Positions 1 through 12,672 of a stretch of 64,000 bases of DNA are shown piece by piece; positions within the stretch are counted from its first letter, which is position 1, and every line of letters begins with the position of its first letter. Position numbers and translations under genes: made by a program. The notes below the pieces were generated by a model. That model did not search any database. It was not told the DNA's origin and was given only the letters and a program-made list of their open reading frames with translations. This DNA is from Apostichopus japonicus (taxonomy: Eukaryota > Echinodermata > Holothuroidea > Aspidochirotida > Stichopodidae). The stretch lies in assembly GCF_037975245.1 (NCBI RefSeq), contig NC_092576.1, positions 22,135,611 to 22,199,610 on the forward strand, given 5' to 3'.

Positions 1-1598
1 TTTCTAAGAAGTTTCAAGAAACCTACGTTAACATATGGTTGTTAAAATCACATATATTTCATATGCTTTCCCTAATATCATTACCCACTTTTATTTATAC
101 TAATATTTTTGCAAGGCAAATCATCCATGGAAGTTAATGTTTGCCAAAACATTCAGATTGTACTCTTTTCAAGCGCCGACCATGGGGGTGGTGGGGTGTC
201 CCCCTACCACCACCATCACGCATTTCAAACTTACATAGCATTTCAAAGTAGTTATATCACAATGTTGCATTTAGCCTTACATATTAGACATAATATAAGT
301 CAACTATGTCTCAGAAGGTATCATTTGAAGTCTAAAGTTTTTCTGGGAAAGGATCACAGCCCCCCCCCCCAACATTTCATGTCGGTTTTACTGACCTTCT
401 GTATACAACATAACGAGTATCTATTCCTGCGTTGATAACGTCTTTGATGTTATCATACTGAGCTAATGTTACCCATTAGGATATTTCAGGTACGGTACAT
501 CTAGTCCCTACGGTTCTGTTACATTTTTGGTCTGTCTAGTGTTTGCTTATTTTTCTCGTCATTATACACGGCCAGTGATATCCGCTGATACAGATGTTGC
601 TTTTATTTTTAATGTATTCAGAGACTGCTGTTTACAAAGAGATCGTGGATGAGAACTAGAAAAATACAGTATAGGCCTTTACCTTTATCCGAAATTTCAA
701 GTATCACTAATCCTGAGTTATACCAGTCCCCTTGCTGTAGTTCGCATAATTTACATCAATACCATTGTGTAAATAAATATACTTAGGAATGTGTCTAGAA
801 TTGTGTTGACCTCACAACGTTCAACCTAGAAATGCTTAGGGGTAGTAGAACTTGCATTGGATGGGGGAAGCACAACAAAATCATCCAAAACCTTACACAA
901 TCATTGCCGAATGTAATTTAGTTGCCCAAAGTGTATGATACCATTACATTTGGGAAGCGATTTAATGCATCAATTGATGTGATGGCTACTCATAAAAACA
1001 TATTAAAGGGCAGTGATCGCGAAAGAGCGAAATCAAAGGAATATGTTGTTAAGTGTTGTTAAATGTATTATTTGGTTCGTTGTTTATCATCACAAGACTC
1101 TGTTTTGGTTGTCTCCTACTTACAAATATGGGCAGAAATGTGTTGCTGATTCATTACGCTCTTGTATGTGAATCAACAACAATCAACAAGTCAACAGACT
1201 TTCACATAGTTGGTTAAGCCTTTCAATAAATGTACGAAATTTGAAGTATGTCCATAATGACGTCATTGTGATAATACCTTTCACATTTCTTGACTTCAAG
1301 GATGATGGAATGGATCCAACCGGAATAGTGCCTGACAGACTGTATTCCTGAAACCTATGAAGAGAAGTAAAGTAATCATCGTGTAAGATGTAGAAGACGT
1401 AGAGGAATGTCCTCCGAGTAAGGTTTAATGTTTACCAAATCAATGAAAATAAGCAAAGTGAACAACAATAACAAGGAAATTATCACACTTTATTGATCAT
1501 TATGAGCCTTGTGTTTCAAAGATTGCACAAAATATAAATTAGAATGGGTATATTAATGTAGATAATAATGATGGTAGTTGGAACTGTTGTATGCAAAT
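1..1598. other. AT-rich stretch, no gene seen
   Basis: No coding region with splice-site or domain support is visible. A 108-codon frame at 109-435 runs through C-rich low-complexity DNA (for example the C tract near 361-370) and starts at TTG, so it is not believed. Nothing else is recognised. Confidence 0.5.
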
Positions 1599-1606
1599 GT
1601 ATGTAT

Positions 1607-2398
1607 GGAAGCGTAGAAGGGACATTGCACTGACGTGTTACCAACTTGACAAAACGACAATTTTCTGCAAATTGACGAGATGCACAATTACTACGTATAC
1701 CATCTTGACAAGATGACAAAATTCAGAAAATTGATGCATTGACGAGATCCGTTATCACGTCAAAACGTCAATTTTCTGAATTTTGTCATCTTGTCGAGAT
1801 GGTAGTAAGTGTGCAACTCGTCAATTTGCAGAAAATTGTTGCATTGACGAGATCCGTTATCTCGTCAAAACGTCAATTTCTGAATTTTGTCATCTTGTCG
1901 AGATGGTAGTAAGTGTGCAACTCGTCAATTTGCAGAAAATTGTTGCATTGACGAGATCCGTTATCTTGTCAAAACGTCAATTTTCTGAATTTTGTCATCT
2001 TGTCGAGATGGTAGTAAGTGTGCAACTTGTCAATTTGCAGAAAATTGTTGCATTGACGAGATCCGTTATCTCGTCAAAACGTCAATTTCTGAATTTTGTC
2101 ATCTTGTCGAGATGGTAGTAAGTGTGCAACTCGTCAATTTGCAGAAAATTGCTGCATTGACGAGATCCGTTATCTTGTCAAAACGTCAATTTTCTGAATT
2201 TTGTCATCTTGTCGAGATGGTAGTAAGTGTGCAACTTGTCAATTTGCAGAAAATTGTTGCATTGACGAGATCCGTTATCTCGTCAAAACGTCAATTTTCT
2301 GAATTTTGTCACGTTACTATCTCGTCAACTCGTAAATTTGCAGATAATTGTCGTTTTGCCAAGGTAACTCGTCAATGCAATGTTCCTTCTACGCTTCC
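1607..2398. mobile_element. Non-autonomous inverted-repeat transposon with 8-bp target duplication
   Basis: The left end reads GGAAGCGTAGAAGGGACATT and the right end is its near-perfect reverse complement, ending CTACGCTTCC at 2398. The bases outside are identical on both sides (GTATGTAT at 1599-1606 and 2399-2406), an 8-bp target-site duplication. The inverted similarity continues inward for roughly 90 bp with mismatches. The interior is mostly a tandem repeat and encodes no transposase, so the element must have been mobilised in trans. An 8-bp duplication is typical of the hAT and P superfamilies, but the terminal bases do not let me choose. Short frames inside (1783-2414) simply translate the repeat. 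Confidence 0.8.
1766..2330. repeat. About 105-bp tandem repeat inside the 1.6-2.4 kb transposon
   Basis: Units begin with CGTCAATTT(T)CTGAATTTTG at about 1766, 1871, 1975, 2080, 2184 and 2289, giving a 104-105 bp period and between five and six copies. Copies differ by a few substitutions and a one-base length change in a T run. Each unit contains short self-complementary pieces such as TGACGAGAT and ATCTCGTCA. Confidence 0.9.
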
Positions 2399-2406
2399 GT
2401 ATGTAT

Positions 2407-4080
2407 GTGGTTGATAGTAATTGTGAAATGTAAAGCCGTCCACATTATCAGAATTAGCTAAATTGTGCATATGTTTTACTTTACAATTAATTTAAAGTTG
2501 TTCAGACATGTAGAATACAACAGTGAACACAGCAATTGGAGTACTACAGGTTCCTTGTAACAACCGCATGCCCTTTCCTGCTCGGATCACGTGATTTACA
2601 TCGTGTGTTACTTTCGGTAAATTTATTGATTTTATATTCGTCTTCCTGACTCCTCACTTTAAATGAGATCTAAATTGCCTGAGATTGGTCGAGTTTACTG
2701 TTTAAATATGAAATCTAGAAATACTGAATGTTAAAGCTGAAATATTGTTTCTTAATCTTAAAGTAGATTAAGATGCAACAAAGTTTTTCAACGCTATATT
2801 GGGATGACAAACCTGCACTGAAACGTAGGAAGAATGGAAGGGAGAGGGGTAGGAGTGTCCAGAACATAGCAACATTCTGTACTGGGCGCAACAACTGATC
2901 CTCTCGGGTTATTTCAGGTAAAGTAGAAACACAAAATGTTACAATTACATACAAAAAAGCAGATATATCAATGTTCCTTAATATTGAAGTATTTATTCAA
3001 TATCAACCTTTTTATCACACTGCATTAGTTGTTATTTCGTTATTGATTCATAACCAATTTTACAATAGTAAAACTAATTTAATAACTAAGTTAATTTTCT
3101 GTCCCCATTTTCAGGAAGATAGCGGTGGATCGCCATCCTGGGGGAGGGGGTATAAGGGGATGTCCCCCTCCCATTTTGAAAATTGTTAATTTTCGAAAAG
3201 GGCTTAGGTGCAAAATGGTGCTATCATTTCCATTTTATGAAGTATATACATTCTTAAATTTTCCCGTTTTTTGGTACAAAAACTTTAGCAATTACGGTCA
3301 TTACATTCTTTTTCGTGGTTGACCCCCACCCCCCTTCCCTCCGCAAGTTGCGCACATGTTCTTGAGGTGGCTTTTCTTTACTTTCTCTTTAGTAGTTGAC
3401 CCCCCAGCCCCTTCCCCATAATCCATGCTGCAGGAAAACTATAGAAAATCAGGAATGAAATAACAAGGAAGTTAATGGCATTGTTCCTTGGCTTAGAATA
3501 TACGTATCCACTGACGTAGACCTGATGCTGAAATAATATGGTTGCAGTTTAACAGTGTTAGTTCTTTGTAGAGAACTTTGCGCATGGGCATAGATCCGTT
3601 TTCAAAGTGTGGGGTCACCACTTTACTGGCAAAACTGTGCTGTGTGAACATTTTAAAGTCAAATGGGAGCATGCTTTTTCCAAAGGTTAGGGGGAAACGA
3701 TGTCACCACCCCCTCCCCATGGGTTCTATGCCTATGATTTGACCTAATTGATAGGTATCACCTTGTAAATATCAGTAATATATAAAACATAAGATTAACC
3801 ATTTGGTACTGCTGAGATAATGTAGTTTCGAGGTTTCTACATGGTACCATGTTGACCTCAAATAACTTTCAAACTTCCCAAATCATAATAATCTACTCAG
3901 TATTGACAGTATTCTGCCAAGTATGAAATTAATCCACTCCTATTAAATATAGGCGATGACGAATCGGGAAAATTCGAACCTGATACCGTTAGGTTGCAAC
4001 ACAATCATTTCCTCTTTATTTTTTAGCACTCTCTCCAAGTACTGTCCCCTCCCCATCATCGGCCCCATCCCCAGGTTCTA

Positions 4081-4125
<45 letters not shown>

Positions 4126-7100
4126 TATATATTTGGTTCCCTTTCATTTTTCACGGTCGCCCATTGCGTCCCCAACAATTTCTGTGAGGGGGACTCTTCC
4201 ATTAAAAAACGGAAGCCAATTTTCAGGGTAATCAAAAGAGTAAAGAAGTATGTGCCCACCCCCCCACCTCACCCATCATTTGTATACGGCTCCGTCGCCC
4301 CTGACACGGTAAATGGACGGTTACATCGCAAATATTTATAGTGTCTTTATACTTGTAACTACAAGTAAATAGACCACATATATATTGATCTTGATGTGAC
4401 ATGTGGGGAATTTACAACACTCGTCTCTACCTCTTTTTAAGAAATCTGCTTCTTTCATACCTGCATACATATTACTATTTACAGGCAAAAGCCATTAAAG
4501 ATTGACCACACACATATCTTGCATTTGGCCGATATGAATTGACCGAACCGGTGGTAGGGGTAGAGGGGGGGGGGGGTGAAACCTTGAACATCTGTGGTGG
4601 CATATGATTATGATTGTTATGATTGCTATGATTTTGATGAAATGCGTTATAATACCACGCTCGCCTTCCAATATGGGGACTCATCAAGCCAAGCAGTATT
4701 TCAGTCTGTATCAACAAACGCAAATGCCGAGACCTTCATAATAAAACCAGGATGTATTCTTTGAAAAGAATATTTGACAGCCCTGCTTATATGTTGTTCC
4801 CTTCAAAATCTAAGAGAAGGATGATGTGCATATATAAACCTATTGTCTGAGAGCTTCCTCATTACAGCAAGTTGAGTTACCTAGCATGGAATGAAATTAT
4901 CTGGATTAACCAGTAACAGATAGTGCATCATATCCAATTAAAATATTCAAGTCTAGCTCAGTATCGTCCTACATTATACCTGCATTGCCCAGCTCTATGA
5001 AAAGCACCAATCCGCTCAATGAAAAGAAAATATGTAGGTTACGTACCTCGTATCTAATTAGCATCATAAACGTATATTTACCAATCTGTTGCAAATTTTG
5101 TTTCATGTGAAAGCTTTTTATTTACAATTGTTTCTTTTCTGTATCTATGTAATGACTTGGAAAAGAGGCGCTTTTGAATATTTCATTTATCTTTTATACA
5201 ATGTAACGGCTACAGTGAACATAACAACGTATGTACACATGTAGGCTATATAATGTCGATATTGTTGAACTTTCAATAGTTTAGATTGTATCAAACAAAC
5301 CGTTCTTTGGTCAACCTCTCCGTTGCTACAGTATTGAAAATTATTAATTTAAGTTGTGTTCATAAAAGGGGTCTCCCCGCTAAAGACCCCCTCTCAACGG
5401 ACTCAAGCCATATTTTCACCCCCCCCCCCTCCAATTTTCAGAGTAGACACTTTATGGACTAGTGAAAAGTCATGTCAATGTAAGCCTTAACCAATTCATT
5501 TCTCTGACTCTTAAGACGAGGACAAAAGATGAGGCTTACCACTCACACTAATGAGGTTGGTCACGTCCCTGGCTGAATATCAATAAATTCAAACCTAAAT
5601 GATGTCAATGCTTTATACAGTAAATGCGTAAGTATAAAACTTGGGAGAAACAACCAATATCGATAAGAAATATTGGGAATTTGTTTTAATCTTTGTATCA
5701 ATTTCGAGAGAACTCTAGACATTTTACAAAAGATTACTATTTTTGCATAGTTCTCATTCAGTTTCTTTTCTGTTTTATTTTCTGTTTCTTTGTTTTTACT
5801 TGGCGACCACGTGGCTACCACAATATACTGATATGAACGTTTTAATCATGAGTAATATAACACAAACGCAATGAACTCAGTGCTTAAACAGGTGAATAAC
5901 TGTCTTGTTTTGATCTCAGCAACAAACAATTTATGAGCAGGCGTTCATGAACTGCATCGACTTTATTTTTGAGAGGATGGGGATTAAAGAAGGAGGGGGT
6001 GGGGATTGGAGGGGGGTATTAAAGATTTCGATATCTAGTAGCTTTGCTGAGACGGATACTGTATTTTCATTGAAAGCAGAGCATGCGGTAATGTTATTAT
6101 AACTTCATCAACTATACATTCAAAGGTACATTGAAAGGTATTCCTGGTTACTGTTATTTGATGGGTCATGCGGTCACCAAGAACCGCATTTGTCATGTCT
6201 CCTTATTTATTTCTTAATGTTTATTCTGATTGTTAACTTGTAGGGTCATTTTCATTGTAAACCGGGGATGTAAATGTGTACTACAGTATGTTAGCATGTG
6301 TAATTACTATAATGTAAACTATGTGGAAGAAAGTCTGAAGGGGATGATGACAGCCTTCTCAGCCTTTCTAACTTCGCTACCTACGGTTAAAATGTAAATT
6401 TGAAAGCGATTTCTAATTGTTGTTGTCCATTATCAGTTTAAACTTTGATGAACAAATTTAATCCATTTTCACCTGAGATGCAGATTTGCCTTAAATTATT
6501 TATATTGTAATTAAAAACAATACAATTATTCTTTATAAATAAATAAGTTACAATTACTTTATTTTTTTTTCGTTTTAAAATTGATTTATTAACTTAATTT
6601 GATTGAGTATTTTCGAAACTGCGACAACTAAAACTGTTTTATTGGTTGTTTGTTTGGTATACATTTCAGTTTTGTTAGAGTAGTATAATTTATTTGTTGG
6701 GTTTTGAACAATAAATTTATGTTTTTGCTATTTTGTATTGCCATCATTCACTACTTTAATATTAACAATGTTAAACATATTTGTTAAATTAAAGTTACAT
6801 AATAAAACACATATTTTGGAGGTTTTAATTTCAAAGGTAACATTTAGTACGTATTAAACTCAATACACTCTATTTTAGAATATTCATTATACTCACTAGA
6901 ATTTAAAAATCCAAGTACCTTGTGTATATAACTCTTGTTTGATCCTAATAAACATTACTGTCATTCTAAAATCCATGTCTGAGTTAAATTGTAACAATCA
7001 TCCAAACAAAGAACATTTTAAACAACCTCCACCCACCCCTTCAACCCTCTCTACAAACCCATCTCTAAAAATATTACCTATTAATCCATTATATTTCGTT

Positions 7101-7312
7101 ACATTTATATTAACACCCTATAGAATTCCTTTTACGATGGCCTAATTTATTCAAATAAATCCACTTAAACTAATTAAGTCCAGTCCTTAACATTAAAATA
7201 CAGCAGACTTTACATTCTCTATTGTCAGTTTAATATTGATAAATATTATTAATTACATTAATTCCCTGTTTAACTGTTATGATGATTCTAACATCTACAA
7301 CAGAATACTTAC
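2407..7312. other. Non-coding stretch with low-complexity tracts
   Basis: No exon is supported. It holds several C or G homopolymer tracts (around 3320, 4260, 4565 and 5420), a TA microsatellite, and an AT-rich segment near 6450-7300. If the NLR gene continues past its exon at 7313, its last exons should lie here or beyond the window start; I could not identify them. Confidence 0.4.
4081..4131. repeat. (TA)n microsatellite
   Basis: Nearly pure alternating TA of about 50 bp with a single AAA interruption near 4121. Confidence 0.95.
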
Positions 7313-7521
7313 TTCAGCTCCTTCAAGCTTGTACACTGTGAGGAGTAAGACAAGATGGCCGCCAACTCTTCATTAGTTAGTGTCCTGTAGTCGTCATAGA
7401 TCCACAGCTTCTGGAGAGAACTCAGGATAGAGAGAGAGAGACCCGACTGAAGGATAAGGTTCAGACCAGACTCATCAACTCTAGGAGAGCATCGGAATAG
7501 CTCCACACAGGAGATAGGAAT
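7313..7521 (-). CDS. NLR gene, exon 6: leucine-rich-repeat exon
   Basis: This 209-nt exon lies between a strong acceptor (TTCTTTCATTCTAG, exon begins at 7521) and a strong donor (CTGAA/GTAAGT, exon ends at 7313). It enters in phase 0 and leaves in phase 2. Its 69 codons begin IPISCVELF and include the LRR-like stretches LSILSSLQKLWIYDD and LTNEELAAILSY, ending TSLKEL. It is clearly homologous to the exon at 24896-25113: same IPI(S/T) start, same phases, shared L(H/Q)SGL and LT(N/E)E(E/D) motifs. In the NLR family such repeats sense ligands or regulate the NACHT domain. It would encode residues 703-771 of the modelled protein. No stop codon is reached, so at least one more exon is missing. The 14.9-kb intron separating it from exon 5 is long; it could belong to a second NLR copy instead. 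Confidence 0.7.
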
Positions 7522-8320
7522 CTAGAATGAAAGAATAGAGTTACTGAAAATAGAGATAAATATATTGGATTTGGTTAGGATTAATATAATTAAATAAAAA
7601 AAAAACTGACATAGAGATACAGGAAAGTAAAGCGATAAACAAGGACAATTAGGTTGTGTTAGTTGTCAAAAGGAATATATTTATGGAACGGAAATAAGGG
7701 GTTGATTTTAGGGGGAATTGAATACAGACGGAAATAAATGGTTTAGATTGGAGAAAATAAATCGGTTATGTAGGATTCAAGGAATATTTGTTATTGTTTA
7801 ACGATAAAATGATTAATTAAAGGATTATTGCTTGTAAGTATGATAAAATAAGAATGCAAGGATACAAATGAACAGAGTGAAGCAATTTTAATTTATTAAT
7901 CAATAGGAAACACAGCTCAAAGACGGGATGTGAAGGTTACAAAGTTTGGGTAATCAAGAACTGAGATTATTCTATCTTTTGAAGACAAATATTGATCACG
8001 TTTATTTAATTGTGTTTTTAATTTTGAACTTTCAGAAGTAAAATGTTATTTAAAATTTAAATTGTAGTCATTAATGTAATTGGAATCATAAAAAGGAAAC
8101 CTCTACTTCAACCAATACAACGGTTTTATAAAGTTTCAAGATTTTTGGAAGAATTTATTTTTAAATAAATTAGCTGTTACTGATAATTAAGATGCAATTA
8201 AGAGAAGCAGATGTAGATCAACTTCATGCTTCAAGAGAGAACGGTTGATAAGGCTTGAACTAATATTTTAATTAACACATTTTTAAATTATTAGACCTAA
8301 TCCTATTGTAATGAAGTGAA
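7522..8320. other. Intron sequence, nothing recognised
   Basis: AT-rich DNA immediately upstream (minus sense) of the second LRR exon. No repeat structure or open frame stands out. Confidence 0.4.
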
Positions 8321-9663
8321 ATTTTGTTGCTTTCACGCTTTGACTATTTATATGTGTTATGTAATAGCCAGTTTGTAGCGTTAGCTTTTGCACGTGTTTC
8401 TTTAGTTCTGTATACGCTGACATCATGGCTAGCAGCGTCTCTGCAGAGCTCCGGGTTCGCCTCGTTATCCCTTTCGTATTTTGTTAATTTTTATTACTCT
8501 GGATCTTTAATTGCCCAGAGTTACCCATATCTGGACTCTCTGGTGGCCAGGAAGGAGACGTCTCCCTTCTTAGAGGCAGGATGCCTCAGGTTTTGGACGG
8601 TTATCGGCTTCAGGCTCGAGGCCACTGGTATCCAAGATGGCGGTCCTTCCAACTTACAGCGAGCTGGCGTTGACGGAGTTTCTAGATGTCCGCGATCTTA
8701 CGCGCCGCGAGCATCTTCTTCTTCTTTTCTTTTCTCGTCTCAGTTTAGTATTAAATCATAAATATTGGTTCATAAATGCTGTACGTACCCTTATTGTTAT
8801 TTAATTAAATTGTAGTTTTTAAGTGTTTGGCTAGGCTGTATTTTACTGTACAAAGTACATGTTAGGTTGTATTTTTGGACCTTGGCCCTACGGGTTCGTA
8901 GTGTGTGTTTATCGTTAAGCATGTGGGTGCTATTCATTTATTGCGTACTATTATACTGCTGTGTAATTGACAGTAAAGTTGTACTGATTATTATTTATTG
9001 TACCTGTATTTTAGTATTGTACTGCTTGTTGTTTAAAGAGTATTACATATTTTGTATTCTGAACATTATTTGTTACTGTTGTTTATTAAAGTTATTGTCT
9101 CAGAGATTGTCCTTGAATCTTAGCCATTCTGGACAGCTATAGAGCGACAAGACTCTTGAGAGTTTGTGGGTTCAGGAGGTGAAAATTCCTACTGTCTAGG
9201 AACAGTTAGGTGAAAATTCCTATAATGGGTTGTAGCTGGCATGTGTTGCCCTGACCATTATTGAGGTGCTAAAAGTCCTCGCCTGTTGGCAAACATATTG
9301 TATTATTTCAAAGTGCAGATTATTTCATAATGTTCATTTTACATTGTTCATTATACATTCGTACAGTATTGCGGTTATTCATTCTTTATTCGGATTCATG
9401 TTATCGATATTGCGTAGTATTGAGTATAGGTTTTCCCCGAGTTTTAATTAGGTTAAAGAGTTCATTAAGCCATTTAAGTTCATTAAGCCATTTATTGTTC
9501 AAATGTATATTTATCATTTTGTAGAGTTTGCAATAAATTGTCAGCCTTTGTTTCAACGCAAGAACACTCTTGCATCCCCATTTATCACTGGTGAGTTCGA
9601 AGCGAAAGACCCTAAATCTGGTAATTTTCCCCCGCCATCCGCGGTTCGCTTCACTGTGATTGA
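8321..9663 (+). mobile_element. Possible solo LTR or retroelement fragment
   Basis: This segment has higher GC than its surroundings at 8400-8720 and carries a 145-codon frame (8324-8761) with no recognisable domain. It begins TGTTGC and ends TTGAACA, the TGT...ACA pattern common in LTRs. An AATAAA signal at about 9531 is followed by a GC-richer tail, as in an LTR R-U5 region. The 8 bases outside are similar but not identical (TGAAATTT and TGAATTTT). A short direct repeat AGGTGAAAATTCCTA occurs near 9177 and 9210. No gag or pol is seen. The retroelement reading is a guess from layout only. Confidence 0.25.
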
Positions 9664-9670
9664 ACATGAA

Positions 9671-12480
9671 TTTTAATTATTTCCAGTTAATAAGATTGTT
9701 TAAATGATGACGTCTATCGCTGTTTAGTTCTTCAACTATTAAAAGCTATTTAATTTTATTTAATTACCATCACATGGAATTTACCGATAGTACTGACTTC
9801 ATTCCTAGGTTTGAGTGTGACTTAACTTCTAGAGAATTTTTCGAAATGTAACATATGCTTTCTTCCTTTGTGTTTGTAGACATTCCTAATGGGGGTCATG
9901 CCTATGATCTTAACTTTCTAAAAGTTATCGTTTCTTCCAATTAAATAACACCAACCGCTTTTTAAATCTATTTCATTGAACATAATGTTATGATAACATA
10001 ATGTTATGATCTAGAAATGCATGTATCTTATCCCTGAGCGCTTAATTAAATTAATTAATTACTACTTTTCAGTTTAATCGGTTTGACCGAGTCTTCATTG
10101 TAATATCTTCTGTTACTATGTGAACATTTAGCGGACAAACGTAATTAACAAACAAGAGATAAATCAGGTAATTACAAGTTAAATGTGAGGATGGCGCCCT
10201 TTTAAAGCAAACATCTGTTTTCGATTGATACAATTTGAAATTAGTGGCGCACTTTCAATTTTAAAAACGTTTTTGCGTTTTAAACTGGGATGATGTACAT
10301 GGACATATCTCTGGTTGCTTGAAAATGACGTACGACTTTTAAAATGACTAAGACCAAAACAAGAAAACAAGATGTAACTGAAGGCGGAATACAACGTTCG
10401 AATAACTACCAGAAAGACTTAAACGACAGTTTTGCTTTTAAATAATTATCTTTTTATAATCATTTTGTAATATAATTTGACTTCAATTAGTATATTGGTG
10501 TACAGAGTTTTGAAAGCTCTCTATTAAACAAATTATATTTCCCATTTAGTGTCAGGTATATTGGCAGGAGTTAGGTCATTCAACTTATAATTATTTAATA
10601 AATAACATTATTTCAGACAGTCTGCTTGGTAAAATGAAACTGTGGGCTTTTTATATAACTTGCTGTAACTTCAGATCACGAAGATTGAATAATTTAGGTC
10701 CTTACAATGATCATTGTGGATTGCTATATATTGGCTTGTATGAAGGCCAAGACGACAGAGTTATGTAAGAACGAGTTGGACCAATTTTTGTGATTTAGGA
10801 TTTTTTTTTAAAGAAAACAAGGTTTCTACAGTACTGTGTTTATGTATATTTTCTTAGCTAGAATAAACAATTGTTCGCGAAATAAAACTCATTTTACATC
10901 TGCCAGTCGAGAATTTTGATGACCAGTTTTAGATTCACTTAAGTTATAAGCTTTAATGCAAACTCAGTGATCCGACTGTATTTTATTGTAAATTGTCAAA
11001 TCCTTGTTAGGTTAGATATGCTTTAACTGGGCCTTTTGTGATAATCAGTCAACAACTCGGTATAATATATTTTTTGTAATGATTTAGAATTTTCAAGAAT
11101 GTCTTCTTTCTAAAGGTATGCCTACTATGGTGATATTTGAATGTTTAAGACTTCTAAGGTAACCATAGCCTATGTTAGTTTTGTTCATTGCTAATTAGGC
11201 TATGGCTTGGTCAATATAACAATTCTAGCCTAGGCCTCTATACCATACCGTCAAATTATGTCACTGATCAATGTTACTGTTTTAGCTATTACTATTAGTA
11301 GCGGTTTCCTCTCCAAAAAATAATCCAACCTTAAAATCCAGTCAACAGGTCAATTGTAACAAACAACTGAATGTAACAAGCAACATCTGCAACCTCCACC
11401 AATATAACACTAAACCATTCATTGTCAGTGATAGATGTACACAGGTATTCAATAGCATGAGTCACCAATATCAAATACAGGTGTTTCTTACATCGGTCTA
11501 CACATTTGGGCGCCAATAAAGAAAATCATCATTGTTGGAGAGACTCAACATTGTGCATGCCTGGTGAAAACAGACAGTTTAAGAAAGATGTTAATTGGGT
11601 ATTTGGTAAGAAAAGAGTCGAGGCTCCCATGAAATTTATTAACCCGATGTTTGAAGACTAATTTGCGTGGTTGTTTCTTGTGAACCTTTTTCTGAATTTC
11701 ATGTTGATGCCAAGTAAGAAATTAATTATGAGATTAAACAGTTAAGTTATCTTTGCAAGCCTGAAACTAAAAATGCATTAGAACACATGCGGTAAGGAAA
11801 TAGAAACTTCAATTAAGTTAGCTTATAATCGTTATAATCGTTATTAAATCGTTGTTATCTTGAGATTCTTATCTATTTTTATTTTACATCTTTACTTTTT
11901 TTCTTCTCTTTGAGTCTTGTTTAAATACAAAAAGAAATCAGGCTAGTGTATGGTAATGTTAATTTTCTTTATTTCCGTCTGTTTAATTGTTCTTTCCTTG
12001 TTTAGAATGTTTCATTTCTACATCCTTTCAATCTATCTGTAATGCACTATATTCTTATTATAGTTCCTTTTCATTATTTTTCTTATCTGTTTGTCTCTTG
12101 TTTCATCGTTGTATTTTTTGCCCAAATGGCCGCCCATACAGACGTGGACTGGGATGTAACTATAGAAGGAAGCAAATTGTTTGGCCAATTTGTGTATATT
12201 TCTTGTGAAGTATGAATTCATGGAGGAGTTTGTCGGTAAGCTTGCCCCTCCATTCCTAAAAACGGATCGAGTTCACAAGATTTATCACCTGACCAATATA
12301 TGAGAGGGGATTTTTCTGTTGGCAATTGGAAACGACTTTGAGAAGTCTCAAGTCAATAACGCAATCGAAATCAAAACAGCCAAGTATTCGAATCCGCTTT
12401 TGAAGAACTGCTGTAACTTCCCTGTTTGTTTGGCGTGATTCCACACAGCTAACAGTTCTGACTTACGAGATAAGAAGACA
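9671..12480. other. Intron sequence, nothing recognised
   Basis: AT-rich DNA with short frames of 60-75 codons on both strands, none with a domain or convincing splice sites. Confidence 0.4.
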
Positions 12481-12537
12481 ATGCAGCCTTTGCCAGATGT
12501 TGAACATGATAAGAGAGAATCTCGGGTCTATCGCAAG

Positions 12538-12586
12538 TCTAACTCTAAATCGTCTAAATCTAAGTCTAACCCTAAATCTAAATCGA
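12538..12586. repeat. TCTAAA/TCTAAG hexamer-like minisatellite
   Basis: An imperfect tandem of TCTAAA, TCTAAG, TCTAAC and ACCCTAAATC words, about 50 bp long. It creates the Ser/Lys-rich run in a 63-codon open frame (12481-12672). I regard that frame as a product of the repeat, not a gene. Confidence 0.6.
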
Positions 12587-12672
12587 AACTCGGATCTACC
12601 TTGAGTCTATCGCAACTGTCAACGCAAAAAACTCTTGTATCGCATAGGCCTATGTTCCTTTCACAGGCTTAA

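Noticed and set aside
109-435. 108-codon plus-strand frame
   Set aside because: Begins at TTG, runs through C-rich and CCACCACCATCAC low-complexity sequence, no domain and no splice support.
1783-2414. Two overlapping plus-strand frames with repeated MSSCRDGSKCATRQF-like peptide
   Set aside because: They translate the 105-bp tandem repeat inside a transposon; similarity between frames comes from the repeat, not from a protein family.
8324-8761. 145-codon plus-strand frame as a gene
   Set aside because: Starts at a non-ATG codon, has no recognised domain and sits in a segment with LTR-like features.
12481-12672. 63-codon Ser/Lys-rich protein
   Set aside because: Composition is dictated by the TCTAAA-type minisatellite; no conserved domain or splice support.
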